A stretch of 64,000 bases of DNA. Source: Chryseobacterium koreense CCUG 49689 (GTDB lineage: Bacteria; Bacteroidota; Bacteroidia; Flavobacteriales; Weeksellaceae). Of the stretch, positions 33,563-42,409 are shown piece by piece; position 1 is the first letter of the stretch, and each line of letters begins with the position of its first letter. A program made the position numbers and the translations under genes. A model generated the notes under the pieces. It did no database searches, had not been told where the DNA came from, and was given only the letters and a program-made list of their open reading frames with translations. The stretch is taken from NCBI RefSeq assembly GCF_001045435.1, contig NZ_LFNG01000012.1, positions 124,001-188,000 of the forward strand, given 5' to 3'.

Positions 33563-33583
33563 ACCGCCTCGATATAGAGACGG
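33563..33583 (-). terminator. Hairpin downstream of the amidotransferase gene, probable terminator
   Basis: Read on minus, CCGTCTC and GAGGCGG pair with one G-U wobble, 6 bp past the stop codon; the T-tract that follows is interrupted. CCGCCTCGATA here is identical to the hairpin at 33044-33054. Confidence 0.5.
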
Positions 33584-33588
33584 ATTCT

Positions 33589-34158
33589 TTATTGATCGAG
33601 TAAGAAATTTCTCAATATTATTTTTCCCATGGGAGTCAATATACTTTCCGGATGATACTGAACTCCATGAAGATCATATTCTCTATGTTTTAAGGACATA
33701 ATCATTCCTTCCTGATCAACAGAGGTAATCTCTAATTCTTCGGGAAAACCATCGGGACTTACCGCCCAAGAATGGTACCTTCCGACTTGCAGAGTGTTCG
33801 GCAAATTTTTAAAAATGACATGTTCTGCGGTTTGAACGGCTTCGGTCGCTACTCCATGAAAAATTTCGTTCAAATTGATTAAGCTTCCCCCAAAAACTTC
33901 AGCGATCGCCTGCTGACCGAGACAAACGCCGAGGATTGATTTTCTGCCCGCATAAAGTTTGATCACATCCAGCAAGATTCCGGCTTCCGACGGAATTCCC
34001 GGACCGGGAGACAAGATGATTTTATCGAATTCTTCAATCTCTTTCAATGAAATCTGGTCATTTTTAGAAACGGCGACCATTTTACCAACAATCTGTTCGG
34101 TCATTTGAACCAAGTTGTAGGTAAAACTGTCGTAATTATCAAAAACCAAAATTTTCAT
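33589..34158 (-). CDS. Anthranilate/aminodeoxychorismate synthase component II (glutamine amidotransferase)
   Basis: 189 residues. Class I glutamine amidotransferase that supplies ammonia to TrpE or PabB. Motifs: VFDNYDSFTYNLVQM at the N-terminus, ILSPGPGIPSEAG, the nucleophile in ILGVCLGQQAIAEVFGG, GRYHSWAV, and HGVQYHPESILTP with the catalytic His and Glu. Full length. No trpE or pabB partner is adjacent, so trpG versus pabA cannot be settled; a stand-alone location is commoner for pabA. Confidence 0.92.
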   Translation of the reverse strand: MKILVFDNYDSFTYNLVQMTEQIVGKMVAVSKNDQISLKEIEEFDKIILSPGPGIPSEAGILLDVIKLYAGRKSILGVCLGQQAIAEVFGGSLINLNEIFHGVATEAVQTAEHVIFKNLPNTLQVGRYHSWAVSPDGFPEELEITSVDQEGMIMSLKHREYDLHGVQYHPESILTPMGKIILRNFLLDQ

Positions 34159-34230
34159 TTGGCAAAGATAGGTGATTATTGTTTTTCCAGAATCAAATCA
34201 ATCAGCTGCCGCCCATCACGGGTGGAAAAA

Positions 34231-35325
34231 TCAGGCTACAGAGACCCCGATCAACCTTCCGATTCCGAATGTGATCGCAGCGGCCAATAAACCAAATATT
34301 ACCATTCTAAATCCTGAAAACCAGACACTTTTTCCGGTGAACAAAGTAATTGCCGATCCAATTCCAAATAATCCGATCGCACTGCAGATTGCACTGATCA
34401 CGATTCCTTTCATTCCTCCGAAAAAGAAGAACGGGAAAAGCGGAATTACCGCACCAATCGCGAACATAAAAAACGACGCGATCGATGCTTCCCAAGCCGA
34501 ACCTTTCAGTTCTTCCGAATTGATGCCGAGTTCTTCTTTCACCAAAAATTCGTGTGCTTTTGTTTGGTCGGTCATGATTTCTCTCGCCATTTCTTCGGCT
34601 TGTTGCTGTGGAATTCCTTTCGCTCTGTAAATCAATGCAATCTCTCTTTCCTCGCCTTCCGGATTGACTTCCAGTTCGTCCATTTCCAGATCCATTTGGT
34701 TTTCATAAAGTTCTTTTGAACTTTGCACAGAAATCCATTCACCCAGCGCCATGGCGAGGGAACCCGCCAAAAGTCCGGCAATTCCTGCTAAAACTACTGC
34801 TTTTTGATCACTTGCTGCACCTGCAACTCCCATGATTAAGGAAAAATTAGAGATCAAACCATCGTTTCCTCCCAAAACCGCCGCTCGAAGGGCGTTTCCG
34901 CCAACCGAACGGTGTCTTTTTTCAAATCTGGAAAGGGTGTTCCCCGAAATCTTTGGATTATTTTCAACGAGATTTTCCAGGATTTTCACATGTGCGGTAT
35001 CCGTAACTGCTCTTTCCGTATTTGTTAATTTTCTTGCTTTCCCCACTGATGCTGAAATCGATTTCTCGGTATCCATCAATACTCCTAAAACATAATCGTA
35101 ACCTAAGACCGCACCGATCATTTTTAATGTTCTAGCCCTTCCCGATGGTTTTGGCATCTTATCTGGTGAAAGTCCGGCTTTCTCCAAAAAAGCTACCGCA
35201 TGGGATTTTTCGATTTCGCTCATTTGCGAGAAGACTTCTTTCACATTTTCGTCTTCTTCTTTTTCTGCGAGAAGCGCATACAGGTAGGATGCGTCCACTT
35301 CGGTTTGAATGTTCTTTAGGTTCAT
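34231..35325 (-). CDS. Ferritin-like/VIT1-CCC1 fusion membrane protein, predicted iron/manganese transporter
   Basis: 364 residues. The N-terminal 130 residues are a helical rubrerythrin/ferritin-like domain (EVDASYLYALLAEKEEDENV, MSEIEKSHAVAFLEKAG, with Glu and ExxH-type ligands; ERAVTDTAHVKILENL). Residues 140-364 are a VIT1/CCC1 transporter domain: LRAAVLGGNDGLISNFSLIMGVAGA, AGIAGLLAGSLAMALGEWISVQSSKEL, the cytoplasmic metal-binding helices (GEEREIALIYRAKGI, QQQAEEMAREIM), and three C-terminal membrane helices. Similar ferritin-VIT fusions (MbfA-like) export iron and protect from peroxide. Function here is by family, not shown. Confidence 0.88.
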   Translation of the reverse strand: MNLKNIQTEVDASYLYALLAEKEEDENVKEVFSQMSEIEKSHAVAFLEKAGLSPDKMPKPSGRARTLKMIGAVLGYDYVLGVLMDTEKSISASVGKARKLTNTERAVTDTAHVKILENLVENNPKISGNTLSRFEKRHRSVGGNALRAAVLGGNDGLISNFSLIMGVAGAASDQKAVVLAGIAGLLAGSLAMALGEWISVQSSKELYENQMDLEMDELEVNPEGEEREIALIYRAKGIPQQQAEEMAREIMTDQTKAHEFLVKEELGINSEELKGSAWEASIASFFMFAIGAVIPLFPFFFFGGMKGIVISAICSAIGLFGIGSAITLFTGKSVWFSGFRMVIFGLLAAAITFGIGRLIGVSVA

Positions 35326-35444
35326 CGTTTATTTTGAATTTAAAGTTTCAGGTTTTTGGTCACGTCATCGTCATACAAATTTCGGATTTTCTTATTTAGA
35401 TACAATTATTGAAACTGTCAAATTAATAACTCACCAAACTACTC

Positions 35445-36575
35445 CTATTCCTCCATATTCTTCAGCGCCATCAGCAAATAATAGGCGCCTTTACTGACGA
35501 ATTTCTTATGATGAAAATCGCTGGCATTATTCAGTATTTCAGTGATTCCGTTTTCTGAATTCCCTATTTTTACAGGGAACATTTTATAGGTATTAGGTTT
35601 CACTTCCTCAAAAATATATTGCTTGCCTTCCCAGGTTACAATGGCATCGTCAGATATGGTCAAACCTTGTTCTGCATTCACTTCAATCTCTGCATTCATG
35701 AAGGTTCCGGGAATCAGTGCTGCATCTTTTTGATTCATTTCACAATGCACATAAACGCTTCTGTCGGGGGCAAAATCTTTTCCGATCAAAGCCACTGTTG
35801 CGGCATACTTTTTCTCGGGGTTTTGATTGGTAAAAGCGTAAACTTTCTGGCCGACAGAAATTTTACCCAGATCTTTTTCGAAAATCTTCAAAGCCAAATA
35901 CGCTCTCTGATTGTTCACGATTGAATATAGCACATCAGCCGGAGAAACATGTTGACCAAGTGTTACATTCACTTGCGAAATATATCCGGAAATAGGTGCA
36001 ACCACCGCGATGGATTTCTGGATATTTCCAGAGCTTACCGCACCTGGATTTAGCCCATAAGTTTTCAACCGGGATTCCAATCCGCGAACTGCAGCATTTT
36101 GGCTTTGGGCTTCGTTTGCCGCTCTTTGCGTCACTTTATCGGAACTTGCCTGAAATTTGTTCAGGTATTTTTGCCTTTCATAATCTTTTCTGGCATATCC
36201 CAAATTGGATTTCGCTTGCAGATATTCTTGCTGAAGTGCCGCCAGATCAGGATTTTCGAGGATTGCCAAAGTCTGACCTTTGGAAACATAATTTCCCGGC
36301 AGAAATCTTGCGCTCTTCACAATTCCGCCGCTGTTGGAAGAAACTTCCGCCATCGCGTTTGGAGGAAGGTCTATTTGACCAGTCAAGAGAATTTTATTGG
36401 CGATGGTCTCACTTCCGAGCGAAACGATTTCGACTCCTGCGGTTTTTTTCTGCAAGTCAGTCAGCGTAATCTGCTCGCCGGAAACGGCAAACTTTTCTTC
36501 AGTTTTCACGTCTTCGCTTTTTGAACAGGAAAAGAGGAAAACAAATAGTGACAATATTAATGTTGTTTTTTTCAT
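35445..36575 (-). CDS. Efflux RND periplasmic adaptor (membrane fusion) subunit, CusB/CzcB-like lipoprotein
   Basis: 376 residues. Lipoprotein signal with Cys at about 17 (LFVFLFSCSKSED). Then the barrel-sandwich hybrid region (GQIDLPPNAMAEVSSNSGGIVK, LPGNYVSKGQTLAILENPDLAALQQEYLQAK), an alpha-helical hairpin (YARKDYERQKYLNKFQASSDKV), the second lipoyl half (VAPISGYISQVNVTLGQHVSPADVLY) and the membrane-proximal domain. It bridges the inner-membrane pump and the TolC-like channel. It is the last gene of the pump-channel-adaptor cluster. No His- or Met-rich metal-binding N-terminus is present. Confidence 0.9.
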   Translation of the reverse strand: MKKTTLILSLFVFLFSCSKSEDVKTEEKFAVSGEQITLTDLQKKTAGVEIVSLGSETIANKILLTGQIDLPPNAMAEVSSNSGGIVKSARFLPGNYVSKGQTLAILENPDLAALQQEYLQAKSNLGYARKDYERQKYLNKFQASSDKVTQRAANEAQSQNAAVRGLESRLKTYGLNPGAVSSGNIQKSIAVVAPISGYISQVNVTLGQHVSPADVLYSIVNNQRAYLALKIFEKDLGKISVGQKVYAFTNQNPEKKYAATVALIGKDFAPDRSVYVHCEMNQKDAALIPGTFMNAEIEVNAEQGLTISDDAIVTWEGKQYIFEEVKPNTYKMFPVKIGNSENGITEILNNASDFHHKKFVSKGAYYLLMALKNMEE

Positions 36576-36623
36576 TTTGATTTTTTCGTAGTTAAAATTG
36601 ATCTATCAGCTTGTGGAAAGGGG

Positions 36624-37832
36624 TTACTCACTTTTCAGACTGTTCAGTTCAATAATTTTTTCATTCAAGAGTTTTTGTGCATCAATATATTTGTTCTGGA
36701 TGTCCAGACTTTGATTCACCAGGATGGTGTATTCCAAATAATTGGTTTCCCCTTCTTTCAAAAGGAGATTTGCCGTAAACAGGATGGTTTCAGCATTTTT
36801 CAAACCTGATTTTTGATAATATTCAATTTCCGATTTCAGTTTCTGGTATTCACCAAAAGTCTTTGCATATTGATTTTTAAGGTTCCGAACTCCAATTTCA
36901 TAATTGTTCTCGGCGATAAGCTGATTGATTTTTTGACCTTCTATTACCGCTTTTTGGGCCGTATTGAAAATCGGCAAACCCACCCCGATCACGCCGGACT
37001 GGAACCTGTGGATTCCGTCATAAAGTTTCTCATCTGCGCCGTTTCCTTTCATAGTCATCGACCTTAGTCCCAGATTAAAGCTCGGCAGCAATTTCTTTTT
37101 TTCACTTTCCAATTTTGCATTTTCGATATTTTTCTGTTGTTCCAGTTGTTTTAAAACCACCGGATTTCCTGCAAAATGATCGTCAAAATTTAAAATTCCC
37201 CGATAGAAATCACCTTTCTCATTGGTATAGGTTTCCCCATCATTGATGAGATAATTGAACTGATAAAGGGCGATGTCGCGGTCTTTCAGCAGACTTTGCA
37301 ACTGGATTTCCGCCTGACTCCTGAATGCTTCAGCGGTGGTTTTCTCCAAGATATTGCTTTCTCCCTTTTGCAGCCGCAGTTCTGCCCTTTTGTAATAATT
37401 GGAGTAAATACTGTCGGTTTTCCTGAGCAATTTTTCCTTTTCATCCAGATAGTTCAAATTGTTGTAAATCAGTGCTATTTCCCGTTTCAACTGCCATTTT
37501 TGAACATCCAGGTTTAATACTGAACTTTTCCACTCCTCCATTAAAACCTGTTTTTGGGTTTTGTAGAAAGTCGGCAACCTGAAAGTCTGATTCGCGATAA
37601 TGGCATTATCGAAATAGGCGGAGTTCATCTGTCCGAATTCTGCCGAAACATTTAGGGGATCAATCACCTTGTAGGCGTTTTTGATTTTTTCCTGATAGTC
37701 GATCCGCAACTGTCCAGACTTTAAGTTTAAATTTTTCTCTGATGCCTTCTGAATAGCGCCTTCCAAGGAAATCGGAGTTTGAGCAAACCCAATTCCGGAA
37801 AGCATTAGCAGCATATATTTTAGATATTTCAT
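36624..37832 (-). CDS. TolC-family outer membrane efflux protein, CusC/CzcC-like
   Basis: 402 residues. Signal peptide at 1-17 (MKYLKYMLLMLSGIGFA). Two repeats of the outer membrane efflux fold: ISLEGAIQKASEKNLNLKSGQL, SAEFGQMNSAYFDNAIIANQTF; and SVNLGL-type beta strands in the second half (LPSFNLGLRSMT, VIGVGLPIFNTAQKA). Long alpha-helical segments form the periplasmic tunnel (LRLQKGESNILEKTTAEAF). It is somewhat shorter than average TolC. It lies 28 bp after the RND pump gene and 48 bp before the adaptor gene, forming the outer channel of the same exporter. Confidence 0.9.
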   Translation of the reverse strand: MKYLKYMLLMLSGIGFAQTPISLEGAIQKASEKNLNLKSGQLRIDYQEKIKNAYKVIDPLNVSAEFGQMNSAYFDNAIIANQTFRLPTFYKTQKQVLMEEWKSSVLNLDVQKWQLKREIALIYNNLNYLDEKEKLLRKTDSIYSNYYKRAELRLQKGESNILEKTTAEAFRSQAEIQLQSLLKDRDIALYQFNYLINDGETYTNEKGDFYRGILNFDDHFAGNPVVLKQLEQQKNIENAKLESEKKKLLPSFNLGLRSMTMKGNGADEKLYDGIHRFQSGVIGVGLPIFNTAQKAVIEGQKINQLIAENNYEIGVRNLKNQYAKTFGEYQKLKSEIEYYQKSGLKNAETILFTANLLLKEGETNYLEYTILVNQSLDIQNKYIDAQKLLNEKIIELNSLKSE

Positions 37833-37860
37833 TTTAATTCAAATTCTTAAATTTCAACAT

Positions 37861-40800
37861 TTAGGCTTCATATCCGTCTTCTTTGTCACTCAGCTCGTGC
37901 AGTTTTCTACGTAGGTCAGGGAAGTGTTTCTCAAACCAAATGTACATCACCGGCAACAGATAAAGGGTAAGAAAAGTTGCGAGCAACAAACCGCCGATCA
38001 CCACTGTGGCAAGCGGTCGCTGTACTTCCGCGCCTTCTCCATTACTCAGCGCCATCGGTAAAAACCCGAATGATGCTACAAACGCAGTCATCAAAACGGG
38101 GCGTAATCTGGTTCGACCTCCCAGTTTTACTGCCTTTTTCAAATCCGCATGATCTACTTTTTGACGGTTAAATTCCGCAACCAAAACGATCCCGTTCAAA
38201 ACTGCGACCCCAAACAATGCAATAAATCCGACCCCTGCAGAAATGCTGAAATTCATGTCGCGCAGCCATAATGAAAGGATTCCACCGATCGCAGAAAGCG
38301 GAATCGCAGAAAATATCAGCAAACCATATTTTATGGAATTAAATGCGAAATAAAGCATCAGCAAAATCAGCAGCAGACTTACAGGAACCGCAATTGACAA
38401 ACGGGATTTCGCTTCCTGAAGGTTTTCGAAAGTTCCGCCATAGTTGATGGAATATCCGGAAGGTAGATTCAGTTTCTTTTCAACATTTGCCTGCAAATCT
38501 TCCACCGTGGATTGAATATCCCGGTTTCTTACGTTAAAACCAACAATGATCCGTCGCTGTGCGTTTTCTCGCTGGATTTGGTTGATGCTTTCCTTTAACT
38601 CCACTTTGGCAACCGCACTGAGCGGAACTTCGGTTCCAGAAGGTGTGGGAATCAAGAGATTGTTTACATCCTCGACATTTTTTCTTTGATTTCCGCTCAA
38701 TCTGACCACCAAATCGAATTTCTTTTCACCCTCGAAAACGGAACCTGTTGATTGGCCTGCAAATGCGGTGTTCACGATATTATTGACGTCATTCACATTC
38801 AATCCAAATTGAGAAAGCGCCCCCCGATTATAGGAAATTACAATCTGCGGCATTCCCGAAACCGGCTCCACATAAATATTTTGGGCGCCATTAATTTCTT
38901 TAGAGATGTCCCCCAACTTTTCTGCGTAAACTTTCAGGGTATCCATGTTTTCCCCAAAAATTTTGCAGACCACGTCCTGTCTTGCACCCGTCATCAACTC
39001 ATTAAACCTCATGGCAACGGGATATTGGAAGGAATAAGTAACGCCGATTACATTTTTCTTCAGTTCGCTTGACATTTTCTCCGCAAGATCATCGTAAGTT
39101 TTTGCCGAGGTCCATTCTTTTCTCGGTTTCAGGATGATCATCATATCACTTGCATCAATCGGCATCGGATCGGTTGGAATTTCCGAACTTCCCGTTTTTC
39201 CGACTATTTTTTCGATTTCCGGGAATTTTTTCAAAAGGATTTGCTGTGACTTTAAGACCGCTTCGGTGGAAGTTTTCAAATTACTTCCCGGCAAAACCCG
39301 CGTATCAACCGCGAAATCACCTTCCGGGAGACTCGGTATAAATTCGCCACCCAATCTGGTCATCACAAAAACAGACAACAAGAAAAATCCAACCACCGTG
39401 AAAAACACAATATTAGGAATCCTGAGGACTTTTTCTAAAGTACTGAAGTAAAAATGCTCCAGTTTCTCCATCATTCGATCCGAAAACGTCTTTTGGTTTT
39501 TAATTTTTTTGGAAAGGAAAAGCGAACTCATCATCGGAACGTAAGTCAATGAAAGGATAAATGCACCGAGCAATGCGAAAATTACCGTCTGTGCCATTGG
39601 TTTGAACATTTTCCCCTCGATTCCCTGCAAACTCAAAATTGGCAGATAAACAATCAGGATGATGATTTGCCCAAACACTGCAGAATTCATCATTTTACTT
39701 GAAGCTGTATAAACTTCATCATCCATAAATGACTGCGAAATACTCCTATTCTGAAAATTTTTCAGGTGGTGAAGCCTGTGCAAAACGGCTTCCACGATGA
39801 TCACGGCGCCATCCACAATCAATCCGAAATCCAATGCTCCCAAACTCATCAGGTTCCCGGAAACCCCGAAAATATTCATCATGATGATGGCAAAGAGCAT
39901 CGCCAAAGGAATAATAGATGCGACCAGGAAACCCGCCCGGAAATTACCGAGAAACAAAACCAGCACGAAAACCACGATAAGCGCACCTTCCAAGAGGTTT
40001 TTTTCCACGGTGGAAATAGCGTTGTTCACCATTTTTGTCCGGTCTAAAAAAGCGTCAATTTTAACACCTTCCGGAAGTGTTTTCTCAATTTCGGCGATCC
40101 TTTCTTTCACTTTTTTGATGACCTGATTGGAGTTGGCCCCTTTCATCATCATCACAACAGCACCTGCAACTTCACCTTCCCCATTATAAGTCATCGCACC
40201 GTATCGGATTGCCTTTCCATACTGAACGGTTCCCACATTTCTAATCAAAACGGGAGTGCCGTCTGAAAGATTTTTCACCACCGTATTTTCGATATCGGGA
40301 ATTTTGCCCATCAAACCTTCGGTTCGGATGAACAGTACGGTTGGACCTTTTTCAATATAGGCTCCTCCCGTATTTTGGTTATTTTTTTGGAGCGCATCAA
40401 AAACTTCATTCATCGTGACGCCCATCGCTTTTAGCTGGGCCGGATTGATTGAGACTTCATACTGTTTCAAATCGCCCCCGAAACTGGCTACATCAGCAAC
40501 TCCCTCCGTTCCCAAAAGTTGTCTGCGAACCACCCAATCCTGAATTGTTCTGAGCTGCATCGCATTGTAGCGGTGTTCGTAACCTTTTTTCGGACGAACA
40601 ACATATTGGTAAATTTCTCCCAAGCCGGTAGAAATCGGTGCCATTTGTGGAACTCCTAAACTGGCAGGAATATTCTGAGAAACCTGTTGCAACCGCTCCG
40701 CAACTTGCTGACGCGCCAAATAAATATCAACATTTTCCTTAAAAACAATGGTAATTACGGACAACCCAAATCTGGAAAAACTCCGCATCTCTTTGATTCC

Positions 40801-41031
40801 CTGGATATTCGCATTCGCCTGCTCCAAAGGAAAAGTGATGAAACGCTCCACATCCGGAGCACCCAAACTGGGTGAAACGGTAATGAGCTGGACCTGGTTA
40901 TCGGTAATATCTGGAACTGCGTCAATCGGCAGTTTGGTAACTTCGAAGGTTCCATAAATCACCAATCCCAAGGTCATCAAAATAATGATGAACTTATTCT
41001 TTATGGAAAATTCTATAATTCTGTTTAACAT
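37861..41031 (-). CDS. Heavy-metal efflux RND pump, CzcA/CusA family
   Basis: 1056 residues, full length with 12 membrane helices and two large periplasmic loops. Landmarks: IEFSIKNKFIIILMTLGLVIYGTFEVTKLPIDAVPDITDNQVQ, the porter domain (QLITVSPSLGAPDVERFITFPLE), and helix 4 with ALDFGLIVDGAVIIVEA, which matches the heavy-metal RND signature DFGxxxDGAxxxxE; the acidic residues favour divalent cations (Zn, Co, Ni) over the monovalent Cu/Ag group. The end is ERPF-like region PLATVVIGGLLLATFLTLYLLPVMY. The hairpin at 41136-41166 lies about 105 bp upstream. Metal specificity is inference. Confidence 0.93.
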   Translation of the reverse strand: MLNRIIEFSIKNKFIIILMTLGLVIYGTFEVTKLPIDAVPDITDNQVQLITVSPSLGAPDVERFITFPLEQANANIQGIKEMRSFSRFGLSVITIVFKENVDIYLARQQVAERLQQVSQNIPASLGVPQMAPISTGLGEIYQYVVRPKKGYEHRYNAMQLRTIQDWVVRRQLLGTEGVADVASFGGDLKQYEVSINPAQLKAMGVTMNEVFDALQKNNQNTGGAYIEKGPTVLFIRTEGLMGKIPDIENTVVKNLSDGTPVLIRNVGTVQYGKAIRYGAMTYNGEGEVAGAVVMMMKGANSNQVIKKVKERIAEIEKTLPEGVKIDAFLDRTKMVNNAISTVEKNLLEGALIVVFVLVLFLGNFRAGFLVASIIPLAMLFAIIMMNIFGVSGNLMSLGALDFGLIVDGAVIIVEAVLHRLHHLKNFQNRSISQSFMDDEVYTASSKMMNSAVFGQIIILIVYLPILSLQGIEGKMFKPMAQTVIFALLGAFILSLTYVPMMSSLFLSKKIKNQKTFSDRMMEKLEHFYFSTLEKVLRIPNIVFFTVVGFFLLSVFVMTRLGGEFIPSLPEGDFAVDTRVLPGSNLKTSTEAVLKSQQILLKKFPEIEKIVGKTGSSEIPTDPMPIDASDMMIILKPRKEWTSAKTYDDLAEKMSSELKKNVIGVTYSFQYPVAMRFNELMTGARQDVVCKIFGENMDTLKVYAEKLGDISKEINGAQNIYVEPVSGMPQIVISYNRGALSQFGLNVNDVNNIVNTAFAGQSTGSVFEGEKKFDLVVRLSGNQRKNVEDVNNLLIPTPSGTEVPLSAVAKVELKESINQIQRENAQRRIIVGFNVRNRDIQSTVEDLQANVEKKLNLPSGYSINYGGTFENLQEAKSRLSIAVPVSLLLILLMLYFAFNSIKYGLLIFSAIPLSAIGGILSLWLRDMNFSISAGVGFIALFGVAVLNGIVLVAEFNRQKVDHADLKKAVKLGGRTRLRPVLMTAFVASFGFLPMALSNGEGAEVQRPLATVVIGGLLLATFLTLYLLPVMYIWFEKHFPDLRRKLHELSDKEDGYEA

Positions 41032-41135
41032 TCTCTTTTTTCGAATTTAATGTAAGTGGATCCATGGCTCATTTTCCTTTAATAGTAGATTTTGAAAAAT
41101 GATATGGAAAGATAATCAAATAATTGCAGTTTGGA

Positions 41136-41166
41136 AATAGTCCATACTCACTTCGTATAGACTATT
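41136..41166 (-). promoter_or_regulatory. Long inverted repeat upstream of the RND pump gene
   Basis: Arms AATAGTC-C-ATAC and GTAT-A-GACTATT (12 bp each, one mismatch) flank a 7-base centre. Read on minus the arms pair fully with one G-U wobble. There is no T run after it, so it is not a simple terminator. It is a candidate operator or leader hairpin for the efflux operon. Confidence 0.45.
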
Positions 41167-41176
41167 TATGGTCATG

Positions 41177-41198
41177 AAAAAAGATCCCGGAAAGGATC
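41177..41198 (-). terminator. Terminator of the DUF2231 gene
   Basis: Read on minus, GATCC and GGATC pair across a 6-base loop and are followed by six T. The left arm overlaps the stop codon of the DUF2231 gene, so termination occurs right at the end of translation. Confidence 0.55.
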
Positions 41199-41721
41199 AA
41201 TCTTCATCTTTCTCTTTTTTTGTGTTTTCAGAACCGTTTTGGTAAGCATTTTCACCCTGTTCGCCAGTTTTGATGACCGCCCCGCTTCGGATTTCGGTAT
41301 GTCGGATTTCACCACCAGTTCTACCGGCTTCCACCGCAAAATACAGCGAACCAGCCGAAATGGCCAAAACGACAAACTGCATCAAATTGTTGATCTTAAA
41401 AGCTTTGAAATTTGCTAGGAGTGCGAGCAAAGACGCACCGCCCAAAACATAAGATAATCCCGCAAAAAGCTCGGAGGCTTCTTCGTGGGTTTTGATTAAA
41501 CTTTCAGCAACTCCGGGAAGGTTTTCCACGGTTTCCTCAGCTCCTTCTCCAGTTGCCATCGCGGCAATTGAGGCCATTGCACCGATTATGAATAATAGAT
41601 AAGAATTTCTTTTGCTGACTTCGGATTTTGAAAAAATTCCGACTAAAAGGACCACGATTCCAGCGATTGGAAATATGATTGGCAAATGGTTTATCACCAT
41701 ATGCAAATGTGCATTGTTCAT
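41197..41721 (-). CDS. DUF2231-like membrane protein linked to metal efflux
   Basis: 174 residues. Opens with NNAHLHMVINHLPIIFPIAG, the DUF2231-type HLPI motif with several His residues, then four hydrophobic helices (VVLLVGIF, LLFIIGAMASIAAMATG, ASLLALLANF, FVVLAISAGSLYFAV) and a charged C-terminal tail (SENTKKEKDED). The GEGAEE and KTHEEASELFAG segments between helices 2 and 3 are typical of copies found beside heavy-metal RND genes in Bacteroidota. Integral inner-membrane protein of unknown biochemical role; haem or metal binding has been suggested only by analogy. Confidence 0.78.
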   Translation of the reverse strand: MNNAHLHMVINHLPIIFPIAGIVVLLVGIFSKSEVSKRNSYLLFIIGAMASIAAMATGEGAEETVENLPGVAESLIKTHEEASELFAGLSYVLGGASLLALLANFKAFKINNLMQFVVLAISAGSLYFAVEAGRTGGEIRHTEIRSGAVIKTGEQGENAYQNGSENTKKEKDED

Positions 41722-41816
41722 TTTGATTTAATTTAAAAATTTAGATTTTTTTTGAAATTGCAATCATGTCCAAAACCTTCTGGATCAGACACAATTTGGG
41801 CTTAAAAAACTTTAAA

Positions 41817-42200
41817 TCAAATCTTAGGCGGTTGCCAAATTTTTAAGAAAATAGACGGAAAAAAACTTTCAGCGTACACAAAATTATGTTTCACCCCATC
41901 GATCAAGTGACTGCGTTCCGCCAAGGTTTCGGAATTGCTGGGAGGAACAATAATATTCAGTGAATAATGGGAAGAATCCTGAACTTTGAATGGCAACTTC
42001 ATATCCTGGCTATAATCCGCGTCTATGCCATGATCCTCCAAATAATGCATCTTCAAAAAGGAAGCAAAAGTAGTTTGGTGATCCCGAAGTTTATGAGAAA
42101 TAAAATGTTCTACCAAAGTGGGAAATTTCAAAATCTGCCTGGCTTCCGGAAAACTTAGAAGATAAGCGCAGATAAAGAAATAGGAAATCCACTTTTTCAT
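41817..42200 (-). CDS. Small exported protein of the heavy-metal efflux locus, function unknown
   Basis: 127 residues. Short N-terminal signal or membrane segment (MKKWISYFFICAYLLSFPEA). The middle has FPTLVEHFISHKLRDHQTTFASFLKMHYLEDH, rich in His and acidic residues and suited to metal binding. The end is SLNIIVPPSNSETLAERSHLI and YAESFFPSIFLKIWQPP. Small genes of this type lie next to RND heavy-metal pumps in many flavobacteria, and here it is the first of the run leading to the DUF2231 gene. I recognise no named domain; a metal-sensing or carrier role is only inference. Confidence 0.7.
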   Translation of the reverse strand: MKKWISYFFICAYLLSFPEARQILKFPTLVEHFISHKLRDHQTTFASFLKMHYLEDHGIDADYSQDMKLPFKVQDSSHYSLNIIVPPSNSETLAERSHLIDGVKHNFVYAESFFPSIFLKIWQPPKI

Positions 42201-42379
42201 ATCGCAAAGTTATACAAAAATTTTCTCGCAAAAAAATGAGTTTTATCAATTTAGAATTAAATCAAATAAAGACATGCCGCCCAATTCATTCAGCAAAACC
42301 GTAAAAATATATTCAATGGGGATCACCAAACCGCTAGAAAGTAATATGCTGAGGGAAAAAATCATACCCAAAAAATCAC

Positions 42380-42387
42380 TATTTTTG
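42380..42387 (+). promoter_or_regulatory. -7 promoter element of lysS
   Basis: TATTTTTG matches TAnnTTTG and sits 22 bp before the lysS start codon. Confidence 0.5.
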
Positions 42388-42409
42388 CAACTTAAAAAAT
42401 TTAAAGAAA

